Shown one piece after another: positions 1 through 12,328 of a DNA stretch of 64,000 bases. A model generated the notes under the pieces. It saw only the letters and a list, made by a program, of their open reading frames with translations. It was not told the origin of the DNA and made no database searches. How positions within the stretch are numbered: position 1 is the first letter of the stretch; each line of letters begins with the position of its first letter. Source of the stretch: Cytospora piceicola (lineage: Eukaryota; Ascomycota; Sordariomycetes; Diaporthales; Cytosporaceae). The stretch spans positions 124,001 through 188,000 of the forward strand of contig JALQBC010000032.1 in NCBI GenBank assembly GCA_023375675.1, read 5' to 3'. Position numbers and translations under genes: made by a program.

Positions 1-2389
1 TGTTTCGCGGTCGTGATGTTGACGTCAATGACTGCACTGCTTGCAAGTACCTAGGCAGGGCCTCAAGGTTGCCTTGCCCCATTGGACCCTTTTGCATCGA
101 ACATTCGTATCCAAGATTCGTCAAGATGGATCGGCACCCTGGAATTGTTGTTTGGTGGCATAAAGAGTGGTGCGATGTACCCTGCTACGATTGTTTTCTT
201 CCAATCTTGTGTAGAAGCAATGACACTCGGATATGCTTGGTTGCTCTTAACTTTCCCTGTTGTTCAACGAGCATCTATGAAACAGCCCAGGACTACTATT
301 GAAGTGTCCTCTTCGTCCAGGGTGCCTCGAATACAATGCCTGAGCTGACTGATCCCGCCGCGTCGGGTAGAATGTGTACCCGGGTCACTCGTACATTGAG
401 CGAGGGAGTGTTATTCGGTTGTGCTGGTCTCACGGGCAGGTCTCCTGGACAGGCCCCGGCCAAGCCATAGCCAAATGACCGACTTCAAAATTAGGGCCCA
501 CCGGGACAAATTATATGATTGAATATGAGTGTAGCTCGAGGGACGTGTTGTGAACATAGGTTTATTTGAGTATGTAATGCTCAGTCCTGATCCCGTAGAT
601 GGCACTGACAATAAGACATTCAATGAACATCTTAAACTCGAGTCAAGTGCTCACTGCCTAGCCTGAATATCTAAGGAGTATAGTAGTTGGACACTATAAG
701 AGGCGGGAGGTCTTGAGAGTCGGGGAGTACTGGCAGGACCTAATCAGGAAGAAGATTCGGATCTAGATTAGAAGCATCCTGCCTTCAGGTGGAGGCTTTG
801 AGACAGGCTGTTTTCTTTCCCAAATCCTTCACAATTCCAGTTTTCTTATCAATCCCTTCCGATTTGTCCTCTGACTTATGGCCCAGACAATATCGCATGT
901 GCACATGCACATTTTCCCTTTCCGGCCTTCCTTGAGGGAGGATTTGCCATTTGGCATATGTGTTTGGAAGTATTGTAGGTGCATTGATGATTCACGAAAC
1001 ATCACGAACCCCCAAGATCTAATCCAATGATTCTGACATAGATGCTCAGCTCAGAATCGCATAATCGACATCACCCTTGACCCCTGTCAGCGCTCCATAT
1101 GAGCCTCTACGGTCCTCTTAAAAGCTTACCTTTATTTAAAATCAAGGCGACATTACGGAGAATTATGGACAAGTGTATTGCAAGGAGGATCAGGCCGTTG
1201 CTACTTTTACTCCAGGCTCACCGTGGATGTGGCGTTTGGGAGAGGTGTCGGTGCTTTGAGGAGTGCAGATCCAGTTATGTGTGCTCAAGATCACAGATAT
1301 ACCAACGGATACCTATGTAGACGTGCAAACATATAGCCATAAAACAGTCATGCATGAGCAATCATGGAAAATTTGAAGATACTGGATATATACTTTGTAA
1401 TCGCTGTTGTATATCGCGTTTTCCTCGCAGTGAACATAACTCCCACGGAAGATCCTGATCCGTGCCTTACCATACCCCTGTCCTCTCATTCTCAAACATG
1501 CTGTACACTGCTGACGAGGTGCTCACGTCGTCACTGCCGGCCAAGTCTTGGTATTGGCGCCACGCCATCACCCTGCTTCAGCCCCTTACCTTAATAGGAG
1601 TCTGCCCATCGTCTCAACATACTCCTCAGAGAAGTGTCAAACTGTCAAAATCACTGCACTGGCTACTTAGGTAACCAAAGGTGTGACCACCCTTATAGTC
1701 ACCGGGAAAACATACGAGGGAGGCTTCAACTGCACTCCGAAACTCGAACATTCTTCAACTCAATACAATCTCGCTCACTGCATTTCCAAACCCGGTGGGC
1801 TCGTACTTGCGATACTGTCATGTTTTTAAGTGTTAATATAGTATTGAAAATGTCACCGAATCGGCTGGGACAATTGTGTGCTACGTACCCAAGCCCCGGA
1901 CGATGGACAAGACCGAGATGGAGGATCAGACTATTGTCCCACCCTAACTTTAGATGGAGATTTCTGACCCCCCTTGACGAAATCCATTAGGCAGGCTGCG
2001 ATAGCTTCTTCGTCCACTTGCAAGGGTTCATATGCAAGGGTGTTTGTAAGCACCACTTACAAATCCGTACATGCTTACTTTTCTTTTTCTCAGGCAACAC
2101 TTAGAAACACGAATGTATTCTCTGGTGACGTTGACCAGACCAAAGTACCCTTCTACTAGCTTCGCTGCGATAGCCTCTGGTGACCGACTTGTCTTACCGG
2201 CCATATTGGATCACCTTCCCACCAACTTTATGCGGTGATAGGTGATTGGCGACATGTAGATATGCAGCTTATGACTGTGAAAAGCCTACATACCCCGCAA
2301 CAAGGCTCGGATTTCCGGCTCTATCATGCAAGACTCGGGTTAATTTGAACTGCACGTTGCAAAAGGACGACAGGGTACGAAATTGCAAT
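1..2389. other. No supported gene (left end)
   Basis: Only short unconnected reading frames are present. A stretch at about 1690-1830 on the plus strand reads as an open, coding-like peptide with TLIVTGKTYEGGFNC near its start, and 1848-1954 as another, but I cannot join them or recognise a family. They could be remnants of a small secreted-protein gene or chance. Confidence 0.4.
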
Positions 2390-2408
2390 TATATATAACT
2401 ATATATAG
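2390..2408 (+). promoter_or_regulatory. TATA-like element of the esterase gene
   Basis: An ATATATAACTATATATAG tract lies about 85-105 bp before the esterase ATG, which itself sits in a good context (CACCATGAAA). Spacing fits a fungal TATA element; assignment is by position only. Confidence 0.45.
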
Positions 2409-2493
2409 GGACTGGTGTGACGGACATGTTCGTTCGGAAACCCAAAGTCTCGTTCCATCATCCCCTCCATTTCCATAAGCATCTCCCTTCACC

Positions 2494-4276
2494 ATGAAAC
2501 TTTCTGGGATTTCCCATCTGGCTCTCAGCCTTTCGTTGCTTCCGTCTATGGCTGCTGCGAGTTCCTCACAGTCATCAGTTCCCATCATTGACCTTGGATA
2601 TGCCAAGTACGCTGGATACACAAACGAAACAGCTGGGATCAACTATTACCGTGGCTTGAGATATGCCTCGCCACCAACAGGAAGACTGAGGTGGGAAAAA
2701 CCCAACCCCATCGAAGCGGACCCCTCGTACACTGGACAGACCATCCAAGCAACGTCCCTGGCACCATCTTGCTACCAGGGTATTCCGGAATGGGAGACTG
2801 CCGAATTGAGGACTTACGCCGACCAACCCCAAGGACAATCCGAGGATTGTCTTATTCTCGATGTCCTGGTCCCCTCCGAGCCAAGTTCCAAGAACCTCCC
2901 AGTAGTAATTCAGATCCATGGTGGCGGCTATACCACCGGCAGCGCGCAGACTGCTCCCGGAGATGCCGTGGTCCACGCATCAAACGGTGGCCTCATCTAT
3001 GTATCAATCCAGTACCGTCTCGGCCTCTTCGGCTTCTTGGCTGGAAGTGAAATACAAGAAAAGGGGGTACAGAATGCGGGACTCTACGACCAGCGAGCGG
3101 CCATCGAATGGGTACAACGTCATATTACCGCCTTCGGAGGTGACCCATCCAAGATCACCATCTGGGGCGCCAGTGCGGGCGGAGGCAGTGTCACATACCA
3201 GCTCATGGCCGCTGGTGGTTTCGGGGTGCCGCCTTTCAGGGCCGCCATCGCGGAGTACCCCTGGTGGCAGCCACTCCTGAACTCAAGCACGCAAGAAATA
3301 CAGTACAATTCTGCCTTGCAGGCTTCCGGGTGCGACGACGTCAACTGTCTCCGGAGACTCTCATCTGAAGATCTGGCCGCCGTCGGACAGGTAGACTTGA
3401 ACAGCTCTTACCCTGGTACCGGAAACGGCTACGGAACTTTCTGGTTTGGTCCAGTAGTAGATGGAGAGTTCATACAGGATCTACCGGATGTTGCCTTCAA
3501 GAAGGGGAATTACTACGATGTACCGCTGCTGGTTGACCGAGATGGGTATGAAGGGCTGATCTTTTCGAACGCAAGTCAGACGACCCAGACTGAAGAAACA
3601 TTGGATGTAAGTTCCATGAAAATGTCGTCAATACGGATTAGAATTGAAGCTGATCAGCTGGTAATGGACAGGCCCAACTGCTCTTCCCAAATGCGGGCCC
3701 TGCATTCTTCAGCAGACTTTATCAGCTCTATCCACAATCGGCATATAATTCGACCTTGTTCCAACGACAGAGTTGGTTCGGCGACTTTATCATCAATTGT
3801 GAGGATTTCATTTCTGAAGAAATCGCACTATTCTTTGATATTGGCTAAACTGACATGTATCCATTGTAGGTCCAACGTACGAAGTCGCGACCTCGGCCGT
3901 AGACCACAACTCAAACTCCTCCGCCGTGTTCAAACTCGTCTTCGATGCCGGAACACAAGTCCATGGCGCCACTGCTCCATTTATCAACAGTAACGTTACC
4001 AACTGGCCTGGTGCTGACAACCAGACTCTCGCCGCCATCATGACGAGCTACTGGATCTCCTTTGCTGTTACCTTGGACCCAAATCCCTTAAGAGTATCCG
4101 ATGCTCCGTATTGGCCGAGCTATACAGGTGGTGGTGCCGGAGGTGCGGCTGAGGGCGAGAGCGTTGGCTTTGAAGTACTGGATGTCACCTATGGCGGGAT
4201 AGAGGTGGTGGAGGACCCGGACGCGAGTGTACAGTGCGAGTTCTTCTTGAATAAGGGGTACACATTGAGGAATTAA
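2494..4276 (+). CDS. Secreted type-B carboxylesterase/lipase
   Basis: Three exons (2494-3606, 3672-3798, 3870-4276) give 548 residues. The N-terminus is a signal peptide (hydrophobic LALSLSLLPSMAAA). The alpha/beta-hydrolase carboxylesterase signature is present in order: oxyanion HGGG at about 142-145, preceded by the SEDCL motif at about 116-120; nucleophile in GASAGGG (Ser227); an acidic residue in DGYEG (Glu353); and a late His in TQVHGA (His445) encoded by the last exon. Both introns are GT-AG; the second splits a codon, and translation through it restores the family sequence PTYEVATS. The family hydrolyses ester bonds; the substrate cannot be told from sequence. It converges with the MFS gene on its right. 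Nothing ties it to a cluster. Confidence 0.93.
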
Positions 4277-4985
4277 AAAGATCAATGAAGCATTCAAAAT
4301 ATGGGTAGTTTAGAAAAACCTGAGAAGGCGATGGAGCAAAGTTCTAATCATCGAGCATTGTTTCTACCATGTTTCAAGGATCTCTCTGGATGCCACTGCA
4401 CGTGGAATACATTTTCTTGGCTAACCTTACCGTACAAAATGTTGTTGATACTCCAGATCTTCGGCATAAGCAAAAGGGGCCCAAGCCGCGACCGTCAACT
4501 GGTGGCCACAATAACAGGTAATATACATAACGGACAATTAGGTTCCGTACGGGGAAATCGGGGTGCCATAGACAACAGAAATTGCATACAAAACATGTGC
4601 AGAAGGGCTCAAGGCAGCATGAAGGTTTCTCTTCTATCCCCCGTGATTAATTCGCTAATTTACTCCATACAAATCGGTTCCATATTTGAGACAAACATGT
4701 ATCATCCTCCCAAGGTCACCGGAAGAATTCGGTTCCCACCTTGATCTAATTCACAAGACCCAATTCTATTTTAATAAGGATCTAAATTGTCGCCATATCT
4801 AAAAGACACTCGTCCCTTCGCCACTGTGATGCTCCGAATCCCAGCTTTACATGCATCTCTCCTCATGCGCCTCGCTCATACTAGTGTATCCACTATGTTC
4901 GTGACCGAGCGGACCATTACATATATACAGCGGTAGCACCCCGGCTTCATCATAATATTCATTATAAACCATGTCTGAACCATCG
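4277..4985. other. Convergent intergenic spacer
   Basis: About 0.7 kb between the 3' ends of the esterase and MFS genes. It is AT-leaning and presumably holds both polyadenylation regions; no gene seen. Confidence 0.5.
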
Positions 4986-6623
4986 TTAAGCTTGATCTCT
5001 TGTGTACTTGGAGAGTTGCCTCCACTTGTGTCCATACTTGAACAGAATTACGGGTATCGGTATGGTAGCAACGCTGAGAGCTGCAAGTACCGTGAAGCCC
5101 CAACCATACCCGTACCTGTCTACAAGCGGCTTTGTAGCCAAAGGCAGGAAGGTACCCATAAGGCACCGTGTCACGATGACTGCAGTGACTGATGAGGCCG
5201 AGTAGATACCAAAAGCGTCCACAACATAGGCCATTAGAGGCAGGAAACTCAGCATGAGGAAGCAACCCAGCATGACCACTGCCAGGAGCAGCACACCAAT
5301 GTGCAAATGTAATTCTGTGCTCCAGCCGTACAAAGCAATGGAGATGGGGAAAAGTATGCTTCCGATGATGATCAATGGTAAGCGGTACTCCGGCTGTCCA
5401 ACGCCCTTGTGTTTGTTACGAAGTCTGATATAGATCTTATCCAAGAAGACATTGCAGACCACCACGGATAACGAAGAGCCAATACCTAGCTATCATTAGC
5501 CGATATCCTGTTGATATTCCAAGAACAATGTTCTGACTTACTGAAGGTGACGAATGCGAGACCAGTAGCAGCGGGCGTGAATTCATAACGCTCTTGCAAG
5601 ATAGAAGGAAAGGTCGTCGACATGATGTAAAAGTGGGCGAAGACAAGGGATCCAAACAGCGAGAGTATCTGCAGGACAAAGCTGCTCCCGAGCACGATCC
5701 AGGGCCTCATCGCAGAGTCCCACACAACCTTCCAGCTGTGGCCAGCATCCTCGGTGTCGAACTCTGTCCTGAGCGACGAGTTGCCCGTCTCCTTCCTCAG
5801 CCGAGCAGCCCTGCGCTTGAGGATGGGCACCTTGTACGTCTCCCGGAAGCAAGTCAGGAACACGACCTCGCAGGCGGCCGCGAGGGCGGCGGCCATCCAC
5901 AAGGTCTGCCTCCAGCCGGCCGTCTGCGCCACCGCACCTGCAATGGCAGGGCCGACCGAGCCGCCGATGAGCGGAGCAAGCTGGATGATGCTCATGGCCG
6001 CGCCGCGCTCCTCGGAGATGAACATGTCGCCGATGATGGCTGGGCTGAGAACGTTGGACGCCACCGCGAGGCCCGTCAGCGCACGCGCAGTGATTACCAA
6101 AGACGTTGTCTGACTCAGAGCGGCGAGCATGGTGAACGAGATGAAGAGCACGTTTGCAACGTTCATAACGGGATACCGCCCAAAAACCTCTGACAGTGGT
6201 GCAATGAACAAGGGACCGGCTGCCTCACCCAGCTCCCAAATGGTAACCAGCAAGATGCTGGCCGATCCAGAGCTAGTAGAATGTCCATGGTCGAGGTCAT
6301 CCACGATCCTGTTGGCGATGGGCACTACCGAAATGCATGTGAAAGTCCTAGAGAGTTCACTATCAGCACTTGAGCAGCGTTGAGTCACTTATGGGGGTGT
6401 TGAAAAGCCAAGATTTGATGCAAAACACATACACAGTGAATGCCATGAAGGCCAACAGCGCAACAATGCCCCATTTATAGGCCTTTGGCCAGTCCATGGG
6501 GTTTTCGGTGTCGCCATGGGGGTCAAAGTCCACGATGTTCTTGTTTGGCACACGCTCCAGTAGGTCATTCCTGGGGCTTGGGACGACAGCTTCGTCCGGA
6601 AGCAACGGCGTCGATTCGTCCAT
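4986..6623 (-). CDS. MFS transporter, DHA1-type drug/polyamine antiporter family
   Basis: Exons on the minus strand are 6623-6433, 6347-5542 and 5485-4986, giving 498 residues. The start MDESTPLLPDE was chosen because it is followed by the family's NPMDWPKAYKW stretch before TM1; an in-frame upstream Met at 6728 would add 35 residues. Joining exon 1 to 2 produces FMAFTVTFTCISVVP, which places a continuous first helix; the donor is GTATGT. The motif PLSEVFGRYPVMN is the MFS loop 2-3 signature, and GGSVGPAIAG resembles motif C in TM5. A long charged loop (about 235-270) separates the two six-helix halves, as is usual. The family is proton-coupled export at the plasma membrane; the substrate is unknown. 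Confidence 0.9.
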
Positions 6624-7753
6624 CGTAAAGCAGCACGAGATTTCACCACGAGGTGAAGCTTTTCCGTCTCGAGTGGCAATGCGGGACTTAATCGGCCAGA
6701 ACAGTGAGTGGCTCTGAGGGGGGGGCAAATGTGAGTTGCGGTCCCCGGAGAATTGATTGAGGAGATGGCGGAACTGATAATCAATAAACCGGCCGAGTCA
6801 GGATCTGCCTTCCCCACTGCAAATGCCGACTTTTGCTAGCAGGGTCACATCAACCACCCCAGCAGCTGCCCAGGTCCTTCATACCGCCCCGTTATCGAGC
6901 ACTGCGGAGAGTGGGAAGGGTAGGCCCACAGTGAACTTTGAAGGTTGCGTGCAACATGTGTGGCTTTTCTGGTGACGGGAATGTGGCTGAGTCACTCCTT
7001 TTCTCCATGGTCGACTTCAGTTCACCCAACGCAACCGCCGATTGGGTTCAATTTCTTCTGCTCATTTAGCAAAAAAAAAAAAAACCAGAAAAAAAAAAAC
7101 CAAAACCATGCAGCCTTTGTGTACCATTCTCTATTCTATCAATTGTTATGGTGTACCATCTGTGGATTATTACGTTCTGGGTCTTTAAATTCTTCCGATG
7201 TCTATTTCGGGCATCAATAAGGACGACTAAGAGCCCTGGAGGCTGGCCGGCCGTGAGTATGCTGGAGCCCCTTGGGTCCCGTTTCCAGACCACCTTTCCT
7301 CAATGCAGTAGCTGATGGATTATATGCCGAATTGTCGTGTGGAACCGGGGGCCCGGTGGTCTTGCGGTCAAAGAGGTCGCCCAATAGGCCCGAACATTAA
7401 TCAGTGGTTGTCGTTAATCCTTGGGCGGCAATCGCTTCTCCTTTGCTTCGATAGACATCGAGGCCGGTGTTGTCACCACCCCGCATATCCCAGGTAACCT
7501 TAGGTAAGGTATGCTCGGAAGGATCACCCAAGGTGTGAGACTATGGCCTCGCTCCGACCAACAGATCTTTGAATTCGGCGTTTCAAAAATCGTGTCACGG
7601 AAACACTGATAAATGCCGAAAGTGATTACATATGAATTGAGGATATATAACGGAGAGCCGTCTGGAATCGAGTGAATAACAATGAAAGTTCAAGCCTAAC
7701 CAGTCACATTTGACATATTTATTTATTTATTGACTGTTCCACGAACGTCCAAT
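6624..7753. other. Intergenic region with A tracts
   Basis: Non-coding spacer between divergently transcribed units. It contains poly-A runs at 7071-7084 and 7089-7099 and a TATA-like GGATATATAAC at about 7641, roughly 110 bp before the amidoligase start. No ORF with family resemblance. Confidence 0.5.
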
Positions 7754-8861
7754 ATGTCAGTCATGGAAGAGAATTTTGATAAGTCCTTGAGAAGCGGTTT
7801 GAGGCTAGGAGTCGAGATCAAGACGGTTCTTAGCTCCAAACATGCTCCTGAACACACCATAGGAATGGACCTTGAGAACTTTGCCGATATGGTGTGCGAA
7901 ATTTACAAACTATCGAATAATGGCACAGGCAGGGCCGACATGTACACAGATATTGGGAAGCCATGGAGGCATCTGAAGCATGTCGGGTGGCTATTGCCAT
8001 CGGACAAGACGATCCGTGGTCAGAGTGACACAAGCTGTAAGTATACCCATTTGTGAGGAAACCTTATGAGAGACACGCATGAATACTCACATTTTCATTA
8101 GGTTCCAATCGAAATTATATCCCCACTACTTGATTTCCAGCCTTCAAGTAAATAGCGAGTGGAAATCAGGGATCTATTCGTGTCAATCAATAATCTATAC
8201 AACCTCGACACCAACAGGAGTTGTGGTTTCCACGTACACCTGTCTCCAGGCAGTTCCTCTTCCGAGAGGGGCGACTGGACGCTGCACGAACTAAAGAACA
8301 TCTCCATGGCTATTGTCTACTTCGAAGACGCCTTCGAGGTCCTTATCCCGGAAACCCGGCGGGGTAACAAGTGGTACAGACCAAACCGGGCCCAGAATAT
8401 CCCGTTCAGAAAGCTCAACACGAAGCAATGTCTGCAGAAGACCAGCGAGGTCAAGGACATACAGTCCCTCTGCCTGCTGATGCACCATACAGAAAACTCG
8501 AACTGGAACCTTATGAATATTTGCCGACCCCGAGGGATAGGCACCGTGGAGTTCCGCCAGCCTCCGAGCATAACTGACGCCGCTGCCTGTCTTTCTTGGG
8601 CGGAACTGGCCATTGACTTCGTACAGTTCACGTTGGCCAGAGATTTATGCAGGGATTGAGGATTATCCGCAGACCGTGGAAGGTCTGGAGAAGTTCTGTT
8701 ATGATGGTATGACACAAGGAGTGAGCAACTTGAACTATTTGGATCCTTTGTTTGACGGCAAGTCAGGAGCTTTGAAGCCACGGTGGGTAGATGAGATGGA
8801 GGATAACACTGCATTGTTGAACAAAGAATGCTATGATGAGGAATTCAAAGCCCGAATCTAA
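7754..8861 (+). pseudogene. Broken putative amidoligase (AOE family) gene
   Basis: Recognised by the amidoligase core CGFHVHLSPG, followed by the helix WTLHELKNISMAIVYFED, ETRRGNKWYRPN and the late VEFRQPPS. The family (ATP-grasp-distant, glutamine-synthetase-like fold) is predicted to form amide bonds; fungal members are mostly uncharacterised. Three lesions are visible. The intron with good signals (GTAAGT at 8037, TTAG ending at 8101) joins exons in incompatible phase. An in-frame TAG at 8153-8155 lies between PLLDFQPSSK and RVEIRDLF. A +1 shift is needed near 8640 to continue from DFVQFTLA into PEIYAGIEDYPQ, which then runs to a stop at 8861. The first ATG in frame is at 7754. Sequencing error could explain one lesion but hardly three. 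Full length would be about 340-370 residues. Confidence 0.75.
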
Positions 8862-9545
8862 CTTCAATATCCTGGGATGAATAACACCACCAGGGTGTAG
8901 GGTTTTAGACTGATAGATCATTGACTGCCAAATCAAGAAACACTAGATCCATGCATGTCTTCCGAGGGGTCGTTCCTATTTCTCCGGCCTATTTCTTTCT
9001 GACTTTCTAAAATGGTTGGTCTTAATTTTAGGTACCTGTCTCCGTAAAGACTGGCTTCATATGTACTTAAGTACATGTACTTAGGTATATATATCAGTGC
9101 ATCGAATCCCTACATGTACCTAGAATGGGTTTCAATGATAGAGAGCTTGGGACCCTTGGTATGCGATTCTATAGGGAGAATATCTAAAAGTACAAACGCA
9201 CTTTGCTTCTAAGAAGGGTAATACAACGCAAACCACCATGGTAGGACCACACAGACTGCAATGTGGTGGACTTCAAGACGCAGTGGGTTTAGATGGTGGG
9301 CACCTGGGTATGTTGTAAAAATGCCTGTCTGGTTCGTGTATCGTGTGCACACTGTAGGTGGCTATATCATGAGGATAACTTCGTAGCACAGTAGAGTATG
9401 AGGGCTGTCCTGTTCCAAGTCAGAAAGAGTTGTTCTCAATTCAATTAATTAGACAATGGTATCATCAACCATGAAGTCATGCTCCTCCTCTCCTCAAAGC
9501 CAAAGATAAAACACGAAGACAACAGCCCTCAAACCAATATCATTC
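8862..9545. other. Intergenic region
   Basis: No gene seen. It holds TACTTAAGTACATGTACTTAGGTA-like palindromic sequence at about 9062-9090, related to the larger cluster at 11.3 kb. Confidence 0.4.
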
Positions 9546-11079
9546 TCAACCAAACTGAGCAGCAAAAGGGCAACCCGAGGGACGATTCTTCTTCATACGG
9601 GCCATATCGGGCTCCATTTCCTCCATTCCCTTTCCCATCCTATTCTTCGGACCCAAATCTGTAGCCAAGAACCCCTCATACATCGTTCCTTTCTCACCAG
9701 GAACATATCCACCACAAAGCCGAGTCAACAGGGCCCCTGGTCCCCATCGGGCCCGGAATGTGGGCTTGTTGTAATACGGCGAAACGAGGTAATCGAGGTG
9801 GTGGATGCGACCAGACTGCGGGTCCGGCTCGGAGAAGTACTTCACGGGACCCAGACGCGGGAGGCAGAAGTACCGCAGGAAGATGCGACGAGCGTTGAGA
9901 AGACCAAAGGCTACGAAGGCAGCGGAGATGCTTGGCTCAGGGTACAGGAAGGCCTCGCGGACACGGTCGCCCATCAGCACCGTCAAGATCTGCAGAGCGA
10001 ACGGGCGCATGGAAGTAGGGGCGTAGAAGAACATCAGTCCGACCAGCGCGTCCGCTAGCTTCCTGTTATCGGGGTGGGGCTTCATCGCCTCGACCTCGTA
10101 GCCCTTCGCCCACTGTGTGATATCCTGCACGAACTCCATGCCGTCGGCCCAGGTCTCCTGCCTGAGATATCCCTTGTACTCAATCTCCATGGCGTCGCCG
10201 ATGCTCTTCCAAAAGGTTCCAATGGCGCAGATCTCCATGTCATTAAGGGCGCGCCATTCGTAAAGACGAATGAAGCGGATGGGCTCCATGACAGCGACTT
10301 CGATATGGAGAGTTAATATTCGTCCAAAAAGGAAAGGACAATGGGGCGGATGTTATGTAATTCATTAATACATGTTGTGGGTCTTGAATGGCAAAGGGAA
10401 GGGGAAAGGGTTCGCTTTCGCTATACTCACCACTTAGGGTGTACAGCATGTCCGCATTAGAAATCTTGCCAGCTTTTTTGTAAGAGCTATGTAGATGATT
10501 CATGCGGGCGATGGCGGTAATACAACGGTCGGAGGTCGGCGGGTTAAGGGAAAACTCGCCAAAGATAACGGCAGTGTCCTCATAGCGCTTGGGTGCTGAA
10601 GTGCGCTCTGAGAACGACTTCGTCTTGGCGAGCAGAGTGGAAATGGTAGAAAAGCCGTAGGTCTGAGGTCGTTAGATGCTGTCCTGGACCTCGAAGGAAC
10701 GGGGACAGAGGGATTTTACCTTGAAGATGGCAAACTGTAAAGAGATATTGTATAGCTGAGGGAACTCGTAGGTCATTATGTACTCGAGGATCTTCTGGGC
10801 GTCGTCATTGGTCATCTTAGCCATGGAAGCCCGGTCGACATAGCCAAAGCGCTGGAGCATAGCGCTCTCTTTCTTGAAGCGGAAGACAGAGCAGATAATG
10901 CCCCAAAGACCGATCACACTGGCAATGGCGATAGTCCAGGCCAACCAGCCATTGTTAATCAGCGGCCAAAATCCATAACCAGTACTGGCTTCGAAGGCAG
11001 TAAGCTGGGTGACGTTCTCATAGAGGCGGTCCACAATCAGGCGGGGCCGGCTGACGACATTGAGGATGAAGGACAACAT
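9546..11079 (-). CDS. MpaB/rubber-oxygenase-like membrane enzyme (DUF2236 family)
   Basis: Exons 11079-10720, 10662-10431 and 10297-9546 (minus) give 447 residues. An N-terminal anchor helix (GWLAWTIAIASVIGLWGIICSVF, about residues 43-65) is followed by the catalytic domain shared by ER-bound oxygenase MpaB/MpaB' and rubber oxygenase. Diagnostic pieces are TYGFSTISTLLAKT after the first splice, RMNHLHSSYKKAGKI then NADMLYTLS, and EPIRFIRLYEWRALNDMEICA. Splice phases restore LSVAVMEPIRF across intron 2. Known relatives bind heme and cleave or oxidise lipophilic substrates; MpaB' acts on mycophenolic-acid precursors. The substrate here is unknown, and no prenyltransferase or PKS lies nearby, so a biosynthetic role is not supported. 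Hundreds of fungal paralogues have no assigned job. Confidence 0.88.
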
Positions 11080-11278
11080 TGTGATACTGGCTGATGATAA
11101 CCAACGTTAATCCACAGGGAGGTGATAAGGAAGGAGGAGTCTTGAGGGAAAGATATAATGGCGCCTTGGAAGACCAGGAGTCACATGCACGTGCCTGTGG
11201 ATTGCGGGGGACGTTGAGGACGTTGGGGGAAGGGTTGCCCTTTACCGAGGTGACTGGTCAGGCTCAAGGGCAACATAG

Positions 11279-11432
11279 TTACCTAGGTACCTACCGAGGT
11301 CCCTACTTAAGTACCTAGGTACCTAGTAGGTACATAGTATAAGGGGTGGGGTCCGTGCCACTTGACACCTACCAAGTAGCTACCTAGGTAACTAGGTACC
11401 TAGGTAGGCAGGTAGGTAGGTACCTATAGGTA
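11279..11432. repeat. Cluster of TACCTAGGTA palindromes
   Basis: Two dense blocks (11279-11340 and 11366-11432) consist of overlapping copies and variants of the 10-bp palindrome TACCTAGGTA, for example at 11280, 11312, 11381 and 11397. The motif is self-complementary, so the block could form cruciforms. Single copies recur elsewhere in intergenic DNA of the window. Confidence 0.8.
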
Positions 11433-12295
11433 TCAACGATCTTCTACAAGTTAACTTGCAAGCCTCAGTGTAGCCTGTCAGATTACTGGTTGAGAAGTAA
11501 TAACCAGTCACCTAGGAAACTCCAGTGACGCACATAACCAACAGGTCTTCAGCCCTCTCCAGTTTCACCTTTAAGGCAGGCTGGGAGTGTTTCCCGCCCT
11601 GATATGTACTTGGGTATCTCACCTTGACCTTTTCTTTTCTGTCCACATTCCCATCCTCTACTTGGTGATTGGCATTGGGTTTTTGCCATTCACCCAGGAA
11701 GGCTAGTCTGGACAACCTCCTTGTTCCATAAAACCCCAGCAAAGTGGATCAACCGAGCTGATGTATCTAGATGCCTTGGCTCTGAGATAATGTGATCATT
11801 ATATATGCTTTCTACACACTTGCATTTGACCCAGATGAGCAACGGGGAGCTTCTAAATGTATCAAAGCCATGAGAAAACTGACCATGCCGTTCACTATAC
11901 ATGCTTCAGAGTGTTGTTGAACTCGCAGTTCAGGTGCAGTCTAGATAATGATATAATGTGACTGAAAGAACGCTTCGATCATGTATATGGCCGAGGAGCG
12001 GGATCAAGCTACATCCGACCGATTTCGTGGAACAGCTCGTAGCACGGACTGGTTACAGCCTGCCTCATACCTGTTTGCGCAAGTCAAACAATTGAAAACT
12101 AAGGTTTGTAGACAGCACAATGCCCTCCTGAGTACATTCAAGCTGCCACAGTAAAGTTGAGTAGAAGCAACTTTGAGGCACGACGTCAGGGCGTTAGGCC
12201 CCTGTAAATACGGGCCCCGGATGCCCGGCAAGCGTAACGGGGAACTATGGGCCATCCGAGGAGCTTGGGCCAGCTGCAATGCACGGGTCATTACC
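11433..12295. other. Intergenic region
   Basis: No reading frame with family resemblance; forms the distal promoter of the siderophore transporter gene. Confidence 0.4.
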
Positions 12296-12328
12296 CCAAT
12301 GTTTTAGGGCGGGTCCGGCTTATCTGAT
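12296..12328. promoter_or_regulatory. CCAAT box plus SreA/GATA iron site
   Basis: CCAAT at 12296-12300 is followed 19 nt later by TTATCTGAT (12320-12328), the exact reverse complement of the fungal iron-repressor consensus ATCWGATAA. The pair lies about 470 bp before the siderophore transporter ATG. In Aspergillus, SreA represses iron uptake through this GATA motif and the CCAAT-binding complex with HapX acts at neighbouring CCAAT boxes. Binding here is inferred. Confidence 0.6.

Noticed and set aside
8146..8168. A GTAAAT...CAG segment that could remove the amidoligase TAG as an intron
   Set aside because: It would be only about 22 nt, far below workable intron length.
2494..11079. Esterase, MFS transporter and MpaB-like oxygenase as a secondary-metabolite cluster
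   Set aside because: No core enzyme (PKS, NRPS, terpene synthase, prenyltransferase), no pathway regulator and mixed orientation with large gaps.
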